Positions 11,938 through 22,853 of a stretch of DNA of 64,000 bases are shown piece by piece (within the stretch, counting starts at the first letter, position 1; each line of letters begins with the position of its first letter). Where the stretch lies: NCBI GenBank assembly GCA_012931725.1, contig CM022949.1, positions 30,023,235-30,087,234 of the forward strand, written 5' to 3'. This DNA comes from Litsea cubeba. Lineage: Eukaryota > Streptophyta > Magnoliopsida > Laurales > Lauraceae. The notes under the pieces were generated by a model. It saw only the letters and a list, made by a program, of their open reading frames with translations. It was not told where the DNA came from and made no database searches. The position numbers were made by a program, and so were the translations under genes.

Positions 11938-13487
11938 AACTCAATCCCATAAAAATCAAAGACCAAGAAAAAAGATCATCTTTTTCCCTCCAATTTCTCT
12001 TTCTTGAGAAAGATAACAGGTCATTCAATTGAGTTTCATAATCAACCAAAATACGATGCCATTCGTTTTCTCCACCGATTCACAGTCCATACATAATAAT
12101 ATAATAGATCCATCCACACACAAAACAGAACCAACCCTAACAGTAATTAGGAGAGACCAAATCAGATGCTGCATATTAGGTTCCATTTCAGATGATGCAT
12201 ATTTCAACACATCTAGTGAGAGACCAAATCAACTATTAACGCTAGGGATTCACAAGTAGAATTGCATGTCTACTCACCTTGAGTAATGGGGTCTACAAAC
12301 CACCAAACTGCTGTCTTTTCTTCCTTCTTCTTATTTTCTTCTAGGGTTGCCAATCTCTTGTTTAGGACTGGGGTTTGGAGAGGGGAAACAGGAACCGGGA
12401 GAGAGAGGGGAAGAGAGTCGTTGGGTAGAGGCACCACAAATGGGGGTCCCGCCAATCTCTAGTTTAGGACTAGGGTTCGGGCCTCTGGTTTCTTGAAACA
12501 GAGAAATGGAGAAGAAGCATGCAGGATCAGGTCGAGATCGAAAAGAAGGTTTCTGTTTCGTCGGTGCCGGAGAAGATTGAATAGAGGACTGCAGCAGTGG
12601 AGTTTTCCGGCGACGATCGATGGCCGTGAGAAGTGAGAACCCTCTGAGGCGGCGTTGATTGTTGAGTTCTTGTGAGAAAGGTAAACTAGTAAGTATGAAA
12701 GTAGTGAAAAACGAAACCCTAAGGGTAAAATAGTAAAAAATTAATATTTAAGTGAAAGCTGCTACCTACACACTGTAAATTCCTCTTTACACACTGTATT
12801 TAAAAAATAAAAAATAAAGTTTCTAAACTACCCCTCCCTCTCCACTATCAGCCATCCGCCCCCTCCGCCCAACCTTGCCACCATCCGCTTGCGACCGACC
12901 CCTCTCCCTGCTCGTCGCCGGCCGTCGCCCCCCATTCTCTCCCCTTCCTCTCCTTCTCCATCTCCCTCTTTCCCTCTCCCCCTACCCCTCCCTGTCTCGC
13001 AAACATCATTCATTTCTCATTCCTAGTCATTTGTGATTTTTAAGTAATGGACAAGCAAATGGTGGTTTTCGAAGATTTCAATAGCAACAAGCAAATGGAA
13101 AAACAAATTAAGAGATGAAAATTGTCATTGAAGACGAAAGCTTGGCGAATTCGATTCGTTCGGCGACACAGGGCCGCACAAACTCGATTTGTTCGGCCCT
13201 GTATCGCCGAACAATCTCGATGCAGAACATGTTATGGCGATGGGTAGTTTAGGGATTTTTTTTAAAATGCAGTGTGTAGAGAGCCTTTTGCAATGTGTAG
13301 GTAGCCACTCTTTACTTAAGTTAGTGCCCGCAGTCGGTTTAAGCCGTGGGCTCAAATCGATAACCGACTAATATAAGCAGTTTTTATGATTTTCAAACCG
13401 TTAACCGAACCGATCTACTATAAACCGATAAGAAACGCTCGGTTCGATCTGATTTTATGATTATACCGGATTTTTTGTGCAGATATC
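10968..13487. mobile_element. Probable 2.5 kb hAT-like segment with captured gene pieces
   Basis: The left end TAGGGCGGCACATGG is followed by many CGGTT and AACCG motifs (10980-11125). The right side (13330-13487) has the same subterminal AACCGAACCG motifs and ends TTTTTTGTGCAG. Both borders abut GATATC (left at 10962-10967, right at about 13486-13491). GATATC is only six bases and palindromic, so the target duplication is not secure. Dense subterminal GGTTCGGTT-type repeats are known in plant hAT elements. The interior contains an ascorbate peroxidase terminal exon on the minus strand. It also contains a minus-strand exon-like region (12301-12680) ending in CAAG|GTGAGTA. There is no transposase. 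Treating it as a single element is inference. Confidence 0.4.
11257..11385 (-). pseudogene. Terminal exon fragment of chloroplast ascorbate peroxidase
   Basis: On the minus strand, after a good acceptor (TTTTTGCAG), the frame reads VYAEKYAEDQDAFFADYA, then EGHAKLINLGAKFDPPE, then a short divergent tail and a stop. This is the conserved C-terminus of stromal or thylakoid L-ascorbate peroxidase, where KYAED-x-x-AFF-x-DYAxAHAKLSNLGAKFDPPE is typical. The enzyme reduces hydrogen peroxide with ascorbate in plastids. The haem-binding and active-site exons are not found anywhere nearby, so this is an isolated exon. An upstream exon-like block at 12301-12680 with a donor on the same strand suggests it could be spliced into a chimeric transcript, but nothing shows that it is. 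Confidence 0.75.
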
Positions 13488-14640
13488 AACTCACGTCCTC
13501 CACATAAAAGCCCCATAATCCACAACCTAGGGTTCAATAAATGAGGAAAAACCAAATAAAGAAGGGATGGAGTTATGCATGTGTCTTTGATAGCTCAAAT
13601 AGGGTAAGAATGAAGAAAAATAGGCCAAAGAAACTTACCAATCATGAAATCGGAGCTTGGAGGAGGGGTGGGGAGCTAGCCATGCATTCTTGGGCTGCTA
13701 GTCGTGTAAGAGAAAGGAGGAGATGATAATGGAGTGGGAAAGAGGAAATGAGACTCAATGTTGGGGGTGATGGTTGTGAGCAAGCCAAATGGGAGGAGAA
13801 ATGGAGAGGAAATGAGGAAAGGAAGAAGAAAAATGGAAGGGAAGGGTTATGCTGGATGTGAGCGTGGGCGAGAGCCCCCCCTTCAAATATGTTTTTACAG
13901 AACAATATCATTACAAAAACAACCATGAAGCCCTTATGAGAGGCCTCTCCCTGTGCAAGATAGACCCGCCCCACACACCAACACCTGTCAGATTGAGAGG
14001 GTTCCATCTTCCGGGACCACCTCTTATGTGCCTTTATGGGACCTCTGCCAAATGCATCCTAATTGTACATGTTATTTATTGTGCATGTGCACCTGATGAG
14101 TGGAACACCCTGATTCTGTAGGCCGACACATACCCGACTTACAGTTCAAGTTTCACAGCCATTCTTCTCCTTATACTATGATTTTGTAATGCCTACACTC
14201 ATCATAGTATCAATATCAAGATTGACAGTAGTTATCGAATCTTTAGACTTAATTAATTAACATCTAAATAAGGTTCTTGACATACTGTGAAAATACTCAA
14301 AATACCCACCATAATGTCAAATGATTAAACTAATATTCTAAATCCAAAATTAGTCTAATTGCAACCAAATTAAGTAGATAACTATTCTGACTCCTAAACT
14401 TAATAAATTAATCCAAATTACTATTAATTTATTCTAAATATAATTGTCTAGGGCCAGGTCGTTATTGAGACGTTGTTAATAGGTGATTGCAGTTTCTCTT
14501 ATTACATGCATCATGGGTTCCACATCACAGCAAGTATGGTGAAGGCAGTTTCTCTGCAGAGCAAGTATGGTAAGGCACTGTACTTTCTCTTATTTCACGT
14601 ATGAGAGCAGGAATCATTATTTATAGAGATTTCTTCTTAT
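13488..14640. other. Intergenic, no gene recognised
   Basis: Overlapping ORFs at 13541-14121 on both strands carry no family motif. The purine-rich block at 13700-13850 explains the long antisense frame. I see nothing further here. Confidence 0.4.
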
Positions 14641-14806
14641 CTTTTTTTTTCTTGCTAACGGAGGGTTTCCAACCTTTTGGACTGGACTATTCCCTCGAAG
14701 CCCAGAGAGAAGCCGGGTAAAACGTCTGTGGTGGGTCGATACCAAGACCTCTAACTTCGGAAGAGGGAGGAACCGTGGACCTGACCTCTCGACGAACCCC
14801 TTGGGA
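14641..14806 (-). mobile_element. tRNA-derived SINE
   Basis: On the minus strand it has an A-box-like sequence near 14784-14797 (GGTTCGTCGAGAGG) and a B-box-like GGTATCGACCC at 14733-14743. The body matches the SINE at 42382-42560 through CCACGGTTCC, TTCCG-AG-TAGAGGTC and TGGTATCGA. The 3' end is GTTAGCAAG followed by a poly(A) tail (T run at 14642-14650 on the plus strand). Flanks read AGATTTCTTCTTATC on the left and AGATATTCCTTCTTATC on the right, an imperfect target duplication. Confidence 0.7.
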
Positions 14807-14824
14807 TTAGATATTCCTTCTTAT

Positions 14825-15372
14825 CAACTCTACCAAAACCTACGCATTTGGAGATTTGGTTTTGGGTCATCATCAGATTACCAATTGTAGATTTAATCAT
14901 CTCATGCGATTGTTTTTGTAATATTTATCAATAATATATATTTTTTAATTGAGTATAATGGTGGATAAGTGGGGGTGAGAATCAAATTGAGATTTGTTCT
15001 AGTCCTATTAGAAGACACGTATGTCTATTAGATTTGCTGAAAGTAATTGCTACATTAAGGATTTATTTTTGTGAGAGTATATATACCTTCATCACCTTGA
15101 AGCCGTATGGCTTTCTAAGCCTTGAGAGGCATTGGTCAAATAAATTAAACAAACTTTAACTGTTCAGAGTTCAGACTCACGAGTCATCCCCCACTACCCG
15201 TGAGTTGGGACTTGGATCTCACCCCAGTTGGGCAATCGCACATCTCATATTCACCATTTGATTAAGACCCTCGATTTCACACTTTCACTATCGTTGGTTT
15301 TGAGGCCTTAGAATCCACACAAATGAAATCTTATCACGCTGGTTTTTTTATACATCCCTATGCATGGACCTT
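14825..15372. other. Intergenic up to the assembly gap
   Basis: No coding signature is seen on either strand. The remainder of the minus-strand gene starting at 15672 would be expected in the gap or here, but no continuation is recognisable. Confidence 0.4.
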
Positions 15373-15472
15373 NNNNNNNNNNNNNNNNNNNNNNNNNNNN
15401 NNNNNNNNNNNNNNNNNNNNNNNNNNNNNNNNNNNNNNNNNNNNNNNNNNNNNNNNNNNNNNNNNNNNNNNN
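15373..15472. other. Assembly gap, 100 N
   Basis: Exactly 100 N, the usual placeholder for a gap of unknown size. Reading frames that run through it are not evidence of coding. Confidence 0.99.
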
Positions 15473-15672
15473 GAGTTCGACGTTTGGTGTGAGAGAAAAA
15501 GAGACTTACTTGAGGGTATTGCTTGAGGAGACGATGAGAGGGAGATGAGGGGAGGAGTGGAGAGAGGGGTTCCGAGGATTTGAGAGCGAGGGGGAGTGAG
15601 ATGAGCCGAAGAGAGGCTGAGGTTCCGAAATTGCAGAGCCATTGGAAGAGCTCCTGCAGCAAAAGAAGACAT
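15473..15672 (-). CDS. First exon of probable plastid-targeted protein, cut by gap
   Basis: A minus-strand ATG at 15672 in good context (AATCACCATGTCTTC) opens a frame of at least 66 residues that runs into the gap. The peptide begins MSSFAAGALPMALQFRN. It is rich in Ser, Pro, Leu and Thr and almost without acidic residues, which is the composition of a chloroplast transit peptide. No mature domain is visible, so the function is unknown. The alternative minus frame starting at 15662 is less transit-like and I regard it as a shadow. A 391-bp hAT MITE at 15757-16147 lies about 85 bp upstream of the start codon, in the likely promoter or 5' UTR. The call rests on composition and start context only. 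Confidence 0.5.
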
Positions 15673-15756
15673 GGTGATTGTGAAGAAAGAAGATAAGATA
15701 AGGTGGGAGTTGGGAGACTGAAATGTTGCGAGGCAGTGAAGTTAGCCTATAAGAGG

Positions 15757-16147
15757 AGGATGTAAATGGTCCCGAATTTCCAAATTATTATGAGGTTCCT
15801 ATCCTTAAAAATCGAATTTGGATCCTCATTTAAACTCTAATAAGTAAAGGGTCCTGTTTTACTTTGGTTCGGATACGTGGACCAGAGACTCTTGACATAT
15901 TATCTTAGTTTTCAAAAATCTCCCCTATAAATTATATTTTTTTAATATCATTCTCTACCTAGATCTGGATCCAGATACAGACTCGTTTCATATATGGTTT
16001 TGGTTTTGGTTCTGGTTCCGGCTCCGGAGCCAAAAAACCGGTTCGGAAATGGTTCGCAGTCCGAATCCGGTTCCACTTTCTCGTTAACGGTTCTGATTTT
16101 GGGTCTAGCATGGACCCGGATCGGAACCGACCCGTTTACAACCCTAC
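15757..16147. mobile_element. 391-bp hAT MITE, TAGGGTTGTAAA family
   Basis: The right end reads CCCGTTTACAACCCTAC and the left end AGGATGTAAATGG, which is the degenerate partner. An exact 8-bp duplication ATAAGAGG lies at 15749-15756 and 16148-16155. The subterminal region is full of CCGGTTCCGGA-type motifs shared with the elements at 16596 and 60367. Confidence 0.75.
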
Positions 16148-16343
16148 ATAAGAGGAGTGAGTCCGGATCCCATGACTAGGATGACTGGAAGTCCATTATG
16201 GGCCCGCAACTAATAATACGAATCTGTACATGTTTTTCAATTTTATTACGATAGAAGTTGTTCCCATTTTAAGATTGAGAACATGATTGATAATGTGACT
16301 AATGCATAACATTGTGCTACTGATCTCAATACATATACAACTA

Positions 16344-16515
16344 TGGGGGGCGGGGCGGGGCGGGGCGGGGCGGGGGGGGGGCATTAAGTAACGGTTTGGA
16401 TCATCGGGGGGGGGCGCATTAAGTAACAGTTTGGATCATCAGTGGGGTGGGGGGAGGGGGGGGGGGGCGCCGGGGGCATTAAGTAACGGTTTGGATCATC
16501 AGTAGGATGGCGCCC
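16344..16515. repeat. G-rich low-complexity array with 3 copies of a 25-bp unit
   Basis: A GGGGC repeat and long G runs are interleaved with three copies of GCATTAAGTAAC-GTTTGGATC, near 16381, 16416 and 16478. The strand is strongly G-quadruplex-prone. Copy number may be an assembly estimate. Confidence 0.7.
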
Positions 16516-16595
16516 CGTGAAATTCCAAATCCAAAGTACGTGGATGGCCACCGAGTGGCCAGAGTCAAATGGAAAGAAGTGGATTGCCATCTGCA

Positions 16596-17196
16596 TAGGG
16601 TTGTAAACGGGTCGGTTCCGGTCCGGGTCCAGGGTGGAACCGGAACCGGAACCGTTTTCTAAGAAGGGGAACCGGAACCGGAACCGTTAAGAATAATGGG
16701 AACCAGAACCGGAACCGGAACCATTTGTGAGGCGGGTCTGGTTCCGGTTCCGGGTCTAGACTAATACCTGTATTTTTCTTTAAAAAAATTATACTTTTTT
16801 CACATTTCAATTGGATCACGTACCTATAAATACTAATGTGACATTTTGTCTATCAATAACAGACACTTTTAACCAAAAACTCAGAAATCACATCCAAACA
16901 GGCAATGAGATGTAGAAAAGTAGAAAACCCTAATGCAGAAAAGTAGAAAAGTAAAAAGGGTTCTGTTCTCACATAATAAAGTTACATTATGTTAGTATAT
17001 ATTGGGTCGGGTCTCGGGTCCACGGGTCTGAGCCACTGTGGATCCGGAACCGGAACCATTTAGGTATCGGTTCCAAAAAAAGGATCCGGAACCGGAACCA
17101 TTTTCTTATCGGGACCAAAATAAGGATCCAGACTCGGATCCTAACGGGTCGGAACCTTCGGGTAATCGGAGAATCGGGTACCCATTTACAACCCTA
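16596..17196. mobile_element. 601-bp hAT MITE, TAGGGTTGTAAA family
   Basis: Terminal inverted repeats are TAGGGTTGTAAACGGGT on the left and TAGGGTTGTAAATGGGT on the right (reverse-complemented). They are flanked by an exact 8-bp duplication CATCTGCA at 16588-16595 and 17197-17204. Both subterminal regions consist of repeated CCGGAACCGGAACC motifs in inverted orientation. There is no ORF of its own. Confidence 0.9.
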
Positions 17197-17204
17197 CATC
17201 TGCA

Positions 17205-19038
17205 CTCTATATTTGAGCCAACTCCAAATTGATGGGACAATATTTAAGTGAAGATGATGTAACAAATACAAATTCAATTAGAGTACACTAAAGTCTATCG
17301 CTCTTAATTTAATTTTGACCGGACTCTATAAAATTTTGACATTTTTTATTGAGCCTTTTATAATATAACTAACCTAACCATTAGATCACAATAAGAAATA
17401 AATATTATTTTGAGGCCTCAAAGACCATCCCAACCTGACCACATGACCACGGTGATAATAAAAGTTGGCCCACTATGGGAGGTTCATGAATTGAGAGCTA
17501 TACAACCATATAATGATTTGATAGCCATAAGACAAAACATAAATTTCATATATATGTTCATTTTATTTGAAAAAACACTGGCATTCAATAACATTTTTTT
17601 TTCATCATTTTTTTATGAGAAAATCAAAATATGCAAGATTTTTTAGATTCAAATTTGATTTGCATATTATGTGATTTTTCTATAACTCATCTGTTTAAAC
17701 AAACTGATTTATAGAATTTTAAAAATGATGAATGATTTATGTTTATGAATGAAATATATTTTTATTTTTGGGCATGGGTTTAGTGCGGTTCTATTTTGCA
17801 TACTTGAGGGCCGTATATCAAAGGGATATGATCACATAATGGAGTTGATATTTTGCATACTTAAGTTTCATTTAAATCTTTCGATCCAGCGCTTATTTTA
17901 TTATTGGCATAGCTTCAAGTGGGCCCCACAAGACAGTCCTCATGACAAGTGCTCACTAATGGGATGCGCTGAATGACAAACCAACTCGCCCTATTACCCC
18001 ATCAACTCATTCACATCAAACCCACTTGATTTTTTATTTTATTTTGATAAAGGAGGGTATCCTAATCTTTTGGACCGGATTAATATGTACGGACTATTTT
18101 AAATATCGAACCATATTAACCATGGGCAGCTGCAATAGATCAACTAAATACAATCCATCCATCCATCCATCTAAGGGAGACCATCTAAAGGAAAGACCAA
18201 CCTGTCCCACCATCGATTATGCATCAACTCATATAATAAAAAATGACCTTGTGAAAGGTCCATTTTATCCACTGCAGGGGTACTTCATCTTCGTCTAAAT
18301 ATACTCCCATGGATTCAAACTAATAGACCCAAAATATTATAATCAACTCATCCTCATAGGCCCCACTTGATCAAAGATCTATTCAGATATCCATTTTGCC
18401 CATCCTATCCACCTTCACATCTTTTTCCAAAACCGTAACCCATATTAATCAATAATCATCATCATGGACATTTACACAAGATGCGTTCTTCGAAGAACGG
18501 ACTTTTATCTCGATTTAAGAGGCATCACTTTTTATCTGGCTGTCTGGAGTTATTTTATTTCACCTAAGGTCTCGTTCCCTCACCCCAGGACGATCAATCG
18601 TATTCACCCGCCAATCTTTATCTAAATCATTTACCCATTCTGCCAATTAAGTACATGTCCATCTCCAATCTATGTGGGGCCTATTATATGAGAGACCAAT
18701 ACAACAATCTTACGTATCAGCATGGGATATGCTAAGCACAAATGTCCATAAAATCTTCTTATTTCACCTTACACATCAATAAAGGTCCTACAATTTATGG
18801 GAATCACTGGGAGTTGTCGTGGATAGCAACTCCTGTTCCCATAGGCCCTGCCGTGGATCGATTCCTGCATGGTGGTTTTCACTTTCCTCTCCAACCATTG
18901 AGCCAACTCAGCAAAACAAAAAAAAAAAGGTTCCTACAATTTAAATTTTTTGTATTATCTTAATTTTTTAATTTTAATTTTAGCTCACCTATCCACTGAA
19001 TGTTCTAGTTGTATTGGCACTTTAGTATCACACACATG
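17205..19038. other. Intergenic; possible SINE 3' fragment near 18033-18085
   Basis: No gene is recognised. The segment GGAGGGTATCCTAATCTTTT GGACCGG near 18050-18080 resembles the 3' part of the SINE at 14641-14806 read on the minus strand and is preceded by a T-rich tail. Similarity stops after about 45 bp, so it is at most a truncated copy. A (CATC)n-like run lies at 18156-18172. Confidence 0.3.
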
Positions 19039-19043
19039 CCAGT

Positions 19044-21543
19044 TGATGAGCCCTGAAAAGCACACATTTTCATATACATTTTGGACCATTTTAAGGGTTT
19101 ATTGATATTAAAGAGCTTTATTTAGTATCAAATCATGTTTTTATGCATGTAGGGTCCATTGTAGTGCATTCATGCATAATTTGCTAAAAAATCACACTTT
19201 TTGCATAAATTCATGGAACCTGCCATTTTTTTAGATTTATTTTTGGAAAGTTAATTATTTTGGGTGCATCAAGTAGGGTCCCATGCATCGTTCATTTAAA
19301 TTCCTTACATAGATCTATTTTTGAATTCATTTTTTTTAAAATTTATGTAGGACAAATCAAGAATGGGACCCACATTGGTGAAATTTGAGAGAGATCAAGC
19401 GTAGGACATCTTTCATGGTGGACCCACATATCTTGGTGTTTTTGGAAAGTTTAAAAGTCAAGAATGGAAAGCTAGATTTCTAATTTCAAGATCAAGAAAG
19501 AAATTTCAGATTTGGTAATATTTAATTATTACTAAGTCTTAAAACTCAAAAGTCAAGAAAAGAAAGTGTGCTAGAAGAATTGACAAGTCAATCAAAGAAG
19601 CTTGGAAGCAAACCAAAGATGGAAGGGGAGTCAGGAAACAAGAAAAGAAAAATCCCAAGATCCCTTTGGACATCCACATGGGTCCCACACACCACATTAC
19701 ACAACTAACATTCCATATGTGCACAAGTATTCTTGGATTTTTCAGAGGCAGCAAGATTAAAATGCTCATAACTTTTAATCCAACTGTTGGATTGGTGCAA
19801 TTCATACACCGTTGGAAAGTTCTTTTCGAGTAGATATCTTTAGAACCCAAGATTATGTCAATTGGAGCTAAAACGAGGAAGATATGGCCTCTAGAATTTG
19901 ATGCTATAATTTTTACTCGGGATTGTAATTTTGCACATGGAAAGCACCGAAAATATCTCACTCACCTTGCTATTTCTTTAAAGACTTATTGGCTAAGGAA
20001 GGGACTTGCCATACAAAGAAGATTGCATACTACAAACTTGGAACAAAGAATGAAAGAAAGAGAGCAAAAATCTATAAATTGAAGGCATATGCGTCCTTCT
20101 CCTCTCATGGGAAGATAGACCAGCTCTCTCTAGGATTAACAATGCACTCCATCTTCTTTGTCTCTCTTTCTCTCCATTGAAGTCCTCAAGGAGATTTGGC
20201 CGGAAATTACACTACACCCAGGTTTTTCAATTAGAAGAGGCTTCTCATCCTAGTATGTAATTGTCTTGGTTTATTTTTTATCTTATGTAAGACTTTGCAT
20301 CTTAGTAAAAGTGTTGCTTTCTCTTTTCAATTTTCTTTCTTGTCCTTGGGTTATTGGTGCTTATTTTATGTTTCTTTTCTTGTTGGTGTTTGGATTGACG
20401 ACCCAAAGGCCCTAAGAGCATGATTCAAATTATGACCCTGCTTAGAGAAGAATTTCGAAAGAGAAGAATACACTTCCGCACATTTAAATTCTTATTTTAC
20501 CACACATTTAAATTCTTGAACTTTTATTTATTGTCTTTATTTTTATGATCAATTCAATTTTATGTTTATTTTGTGCATAGTTTATGGTTGGATGCAGTGA
20601 CCATTACATGTATTGCATATGGTGGAATCTCTTACATGTTTAAGTGGCTGAGGAATCTAGTTCAAAAAAAAAATCTATGATTTGAATGGTGAAATTCGGC
20701 CAAACATAGTGCTAAATCTCGGATCCAGCATATAAACAACACTTTCTGCGCAATTTCAGTAAAACTGCAGAAATAATTTTTTAAAAAAGTTAGAAGTGGG
20801 TAGACCAGTCAAATCATGGTATTTTTATGTGAGATTTGGGGAAATTGAAGTTCAGCATATGGTCTGTCACGTCCCAAAATTTCAGATCAAAAAGATTTCA
20901 GGAGGTTGATGAACCAGTGGCTTGAACATGGCATGTTAGGCTACCTGTGTGCAGAATTTCTGCACAGTTTCAGTTTTTTAGGTCATGTTTATGCATTCAT
21001 GTTTCATTTATTTTAAATCGTTTTCCACTTCCGTTTTTTTTTTATTCATGCATCATTGTGGTTCAAAATCCACTCATTAAACTCAGTTTTAGGTTGCATT
21101 AGATTAAAATAAATCATGCGTAAAAACAGCCCAGCATACTAGTTTTTCAGACTTAGATTTTTTCAGCATATCATGGCATGCATTGCATTACTAACATTCT
21201 AATTTAGGTTTCTTTTATTTCTAGTTTAGTTTCTTATTTTTATTTCTGGTACTTTTTATTCTTGATGTTCTAATTACTTGTGTGTTCTTTTGTAGAAATT
21301 TTAGTTTTTAGTTTAGAATTTTGAGGAAGTTTTCTTTTCATTGGATTGTAATTAATTTAATTTTTGGAAAGTAGGAATGATAGCTGTAATTTTTTAGTTT
21401 TTAGGCTAGTTTTAGATTTTTTTTTTCTTAATTTAGGGCAGGTACAAGTTGAGAATGAACCTTATTTTACATTGCTCCCTATGGATCGACCTGGTTTCAC
21501 CAGTTTATTACTACAATCGCACCCTACACTTGGGGTCCGATCA
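19044..21543. mobile_element. Solo LTR, about 2.5 kb
   Basis: The segment begins TGATGAG and ends CCGATCA (TG...CA), and is bounded by an exact 5-bp duplication CCAGT at 19039-19043 and 21544-21548. No gag or pol coding is present. The 3' portion (21440-21543) has GCTCCCTATGGATCGACCTG followed by a TTTATTACTACAA stretch, a layout I recognise from the 3' ends of large plant Ty3/gypsy-type LTRs. The single LTR with intact target duplication indicates recombination between the two LTRs of a once complete element. Element orientation is most simply plus. Confidence 0.8.
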
Positions 21544-21700
21544 CCAGTGATCTATCTTTGGGACTTTCAATTGAAATTACAACTTCTTGTTTATCGACTT
21601 GGCAAAGAAAAAATATATTTAATGGTAGAAATATAGTTGTATCAATAAATAAATAAAAAAGACCATATACAAGTGAAAATCATCTCTATGAAAACTCTTA

Positions 21701-22850
21701 GGGCATGTTTGGCAACGGTCCATGCTAGGGGGAGGAATCCTCTGTTTAGAGGATTCTCTCCATCTCCAAAGAATCAGGTAGGATTCTTGATGATAGTTCC
21801 AGGTTTGGATGGAACAAGGATTCCTACAATTCGTAGAAAGCATGATCCAACGGACGATTTTACAAATATTTCAAGATACAATAAGGGTCAACAGTTGAAA
21901 TTTGGTCACCTTACCGTGTTTGACCGTCCCGATCTAATGACTGGTTTCGATCATGATTTTGGACCCCACATGAACCAGAAGATTTGGAAAAAGGACTGTT
22001 TTTATTTTCATTTTTAAACTTATTGTAAACAGTAAGATGTTTTGGAACATATCTCGAGATATAAGATGAATCAACGGTTGAAATTTGGTCACCTTGCCGT
22101 GTTCGACCTTCCAGAACTAATGACCGGTTTGGATCTTGATCATGGACTCCACAAAAACACAAAAATGAAAAAAAAGGGACTGTTTTTATTATCGTTTTCA
22201 ACATTAGTGTAACAGTCAGACGTGTTTGGCACATATCTCGAGATATAAGAGGAATCAACGGTTGAAATTTGATCACCGTGCGGTGGTTGACCTTCCAGAA
22301 CTAATGACCGGTTTGGATCTAGATCGTGGACCCCACATAAATCCAAAAAAAGAGAAAAAACGGATTATTTTGAATATTAGTTTGAACAGTAATGGCTTTT
22401 GGCACACATCTCGAGATATAAGATGATTCAACGGCTGATATTTGGTGAAGTGGCCGTTTTGGAGTTTTTAAAGGTGACTAACGGTTTGGATCTTGATTAG
22501 GGAATTTAAAAGGTACATTCCCAAAGCAAAAACTTATTAGGGCCACATTAACGGTAAACTAAAACTATTCATCAGTTCAGATCTTAATTGTGGGGCCCAT
22601 AAAAATAAAAATAAAAACACAAAAACCGATCTGATCAATTCTAACGTCCAGCGCACTGTAGCTCCGCAAATCCGACCATACGCTGATTCCATGGATCCTA
22701 TGGGGGGAGGTCTGACTCTACAAATAATCAAAAGGTCTGAAGTCTGCAGTCCATCTTCATGGAAATTCATGATGAACCAAACAAAAAAATCCGCACTACT
22801 GTGGATTTTGGGTGAGGATTCCGGCCCTAAAACCGTTGCCAAACGTGCCC
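21701..22850. mobile_element. Tourist-like (PIF/Harbinger) element with internal repeats
   Basis: The inverted ends are GGGCATGTTTGGCAACGGT on the left and GGGCACGTTTGGCAACGGT on the right (reverse-complemented). TTA flanks both sides (21698-21700 and 22851-22853), the known PIF/Harbinger target. No transposase is encoded. Most of the interior is a tandem array of units of about 180 bp. Confidence 0.85.
21885..22470. repeat. Tandem array of about 180-bp units, 3-4 copies
   Basis: The motif CAACGGTTGAAATTTGGTCACC or a variant recurs near 21890, 22071, 22256 and 22428, at spacings of about 181, 185 and 172 bp. Each unit also contains a TCTCGAGATATAAGA block and a GACCGGTTTGGATC block. It lies inside the Tourist-like element. 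Confidence 0.75.
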
Positions 22851-22853
22851 TTA

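Noticed and set aside
13642..14007. 121-codon minus ORF and overlapping plus ORFs
   Set aside because: They arise from a purine-rich block. There is no domain, good start context or splice support.
15323..15672. Reading frames running through the N gap
   Set aside because: N runs translate as X without stops, so the left-hand parts are not evidence. Only the right-hand transit-like exon was kept.
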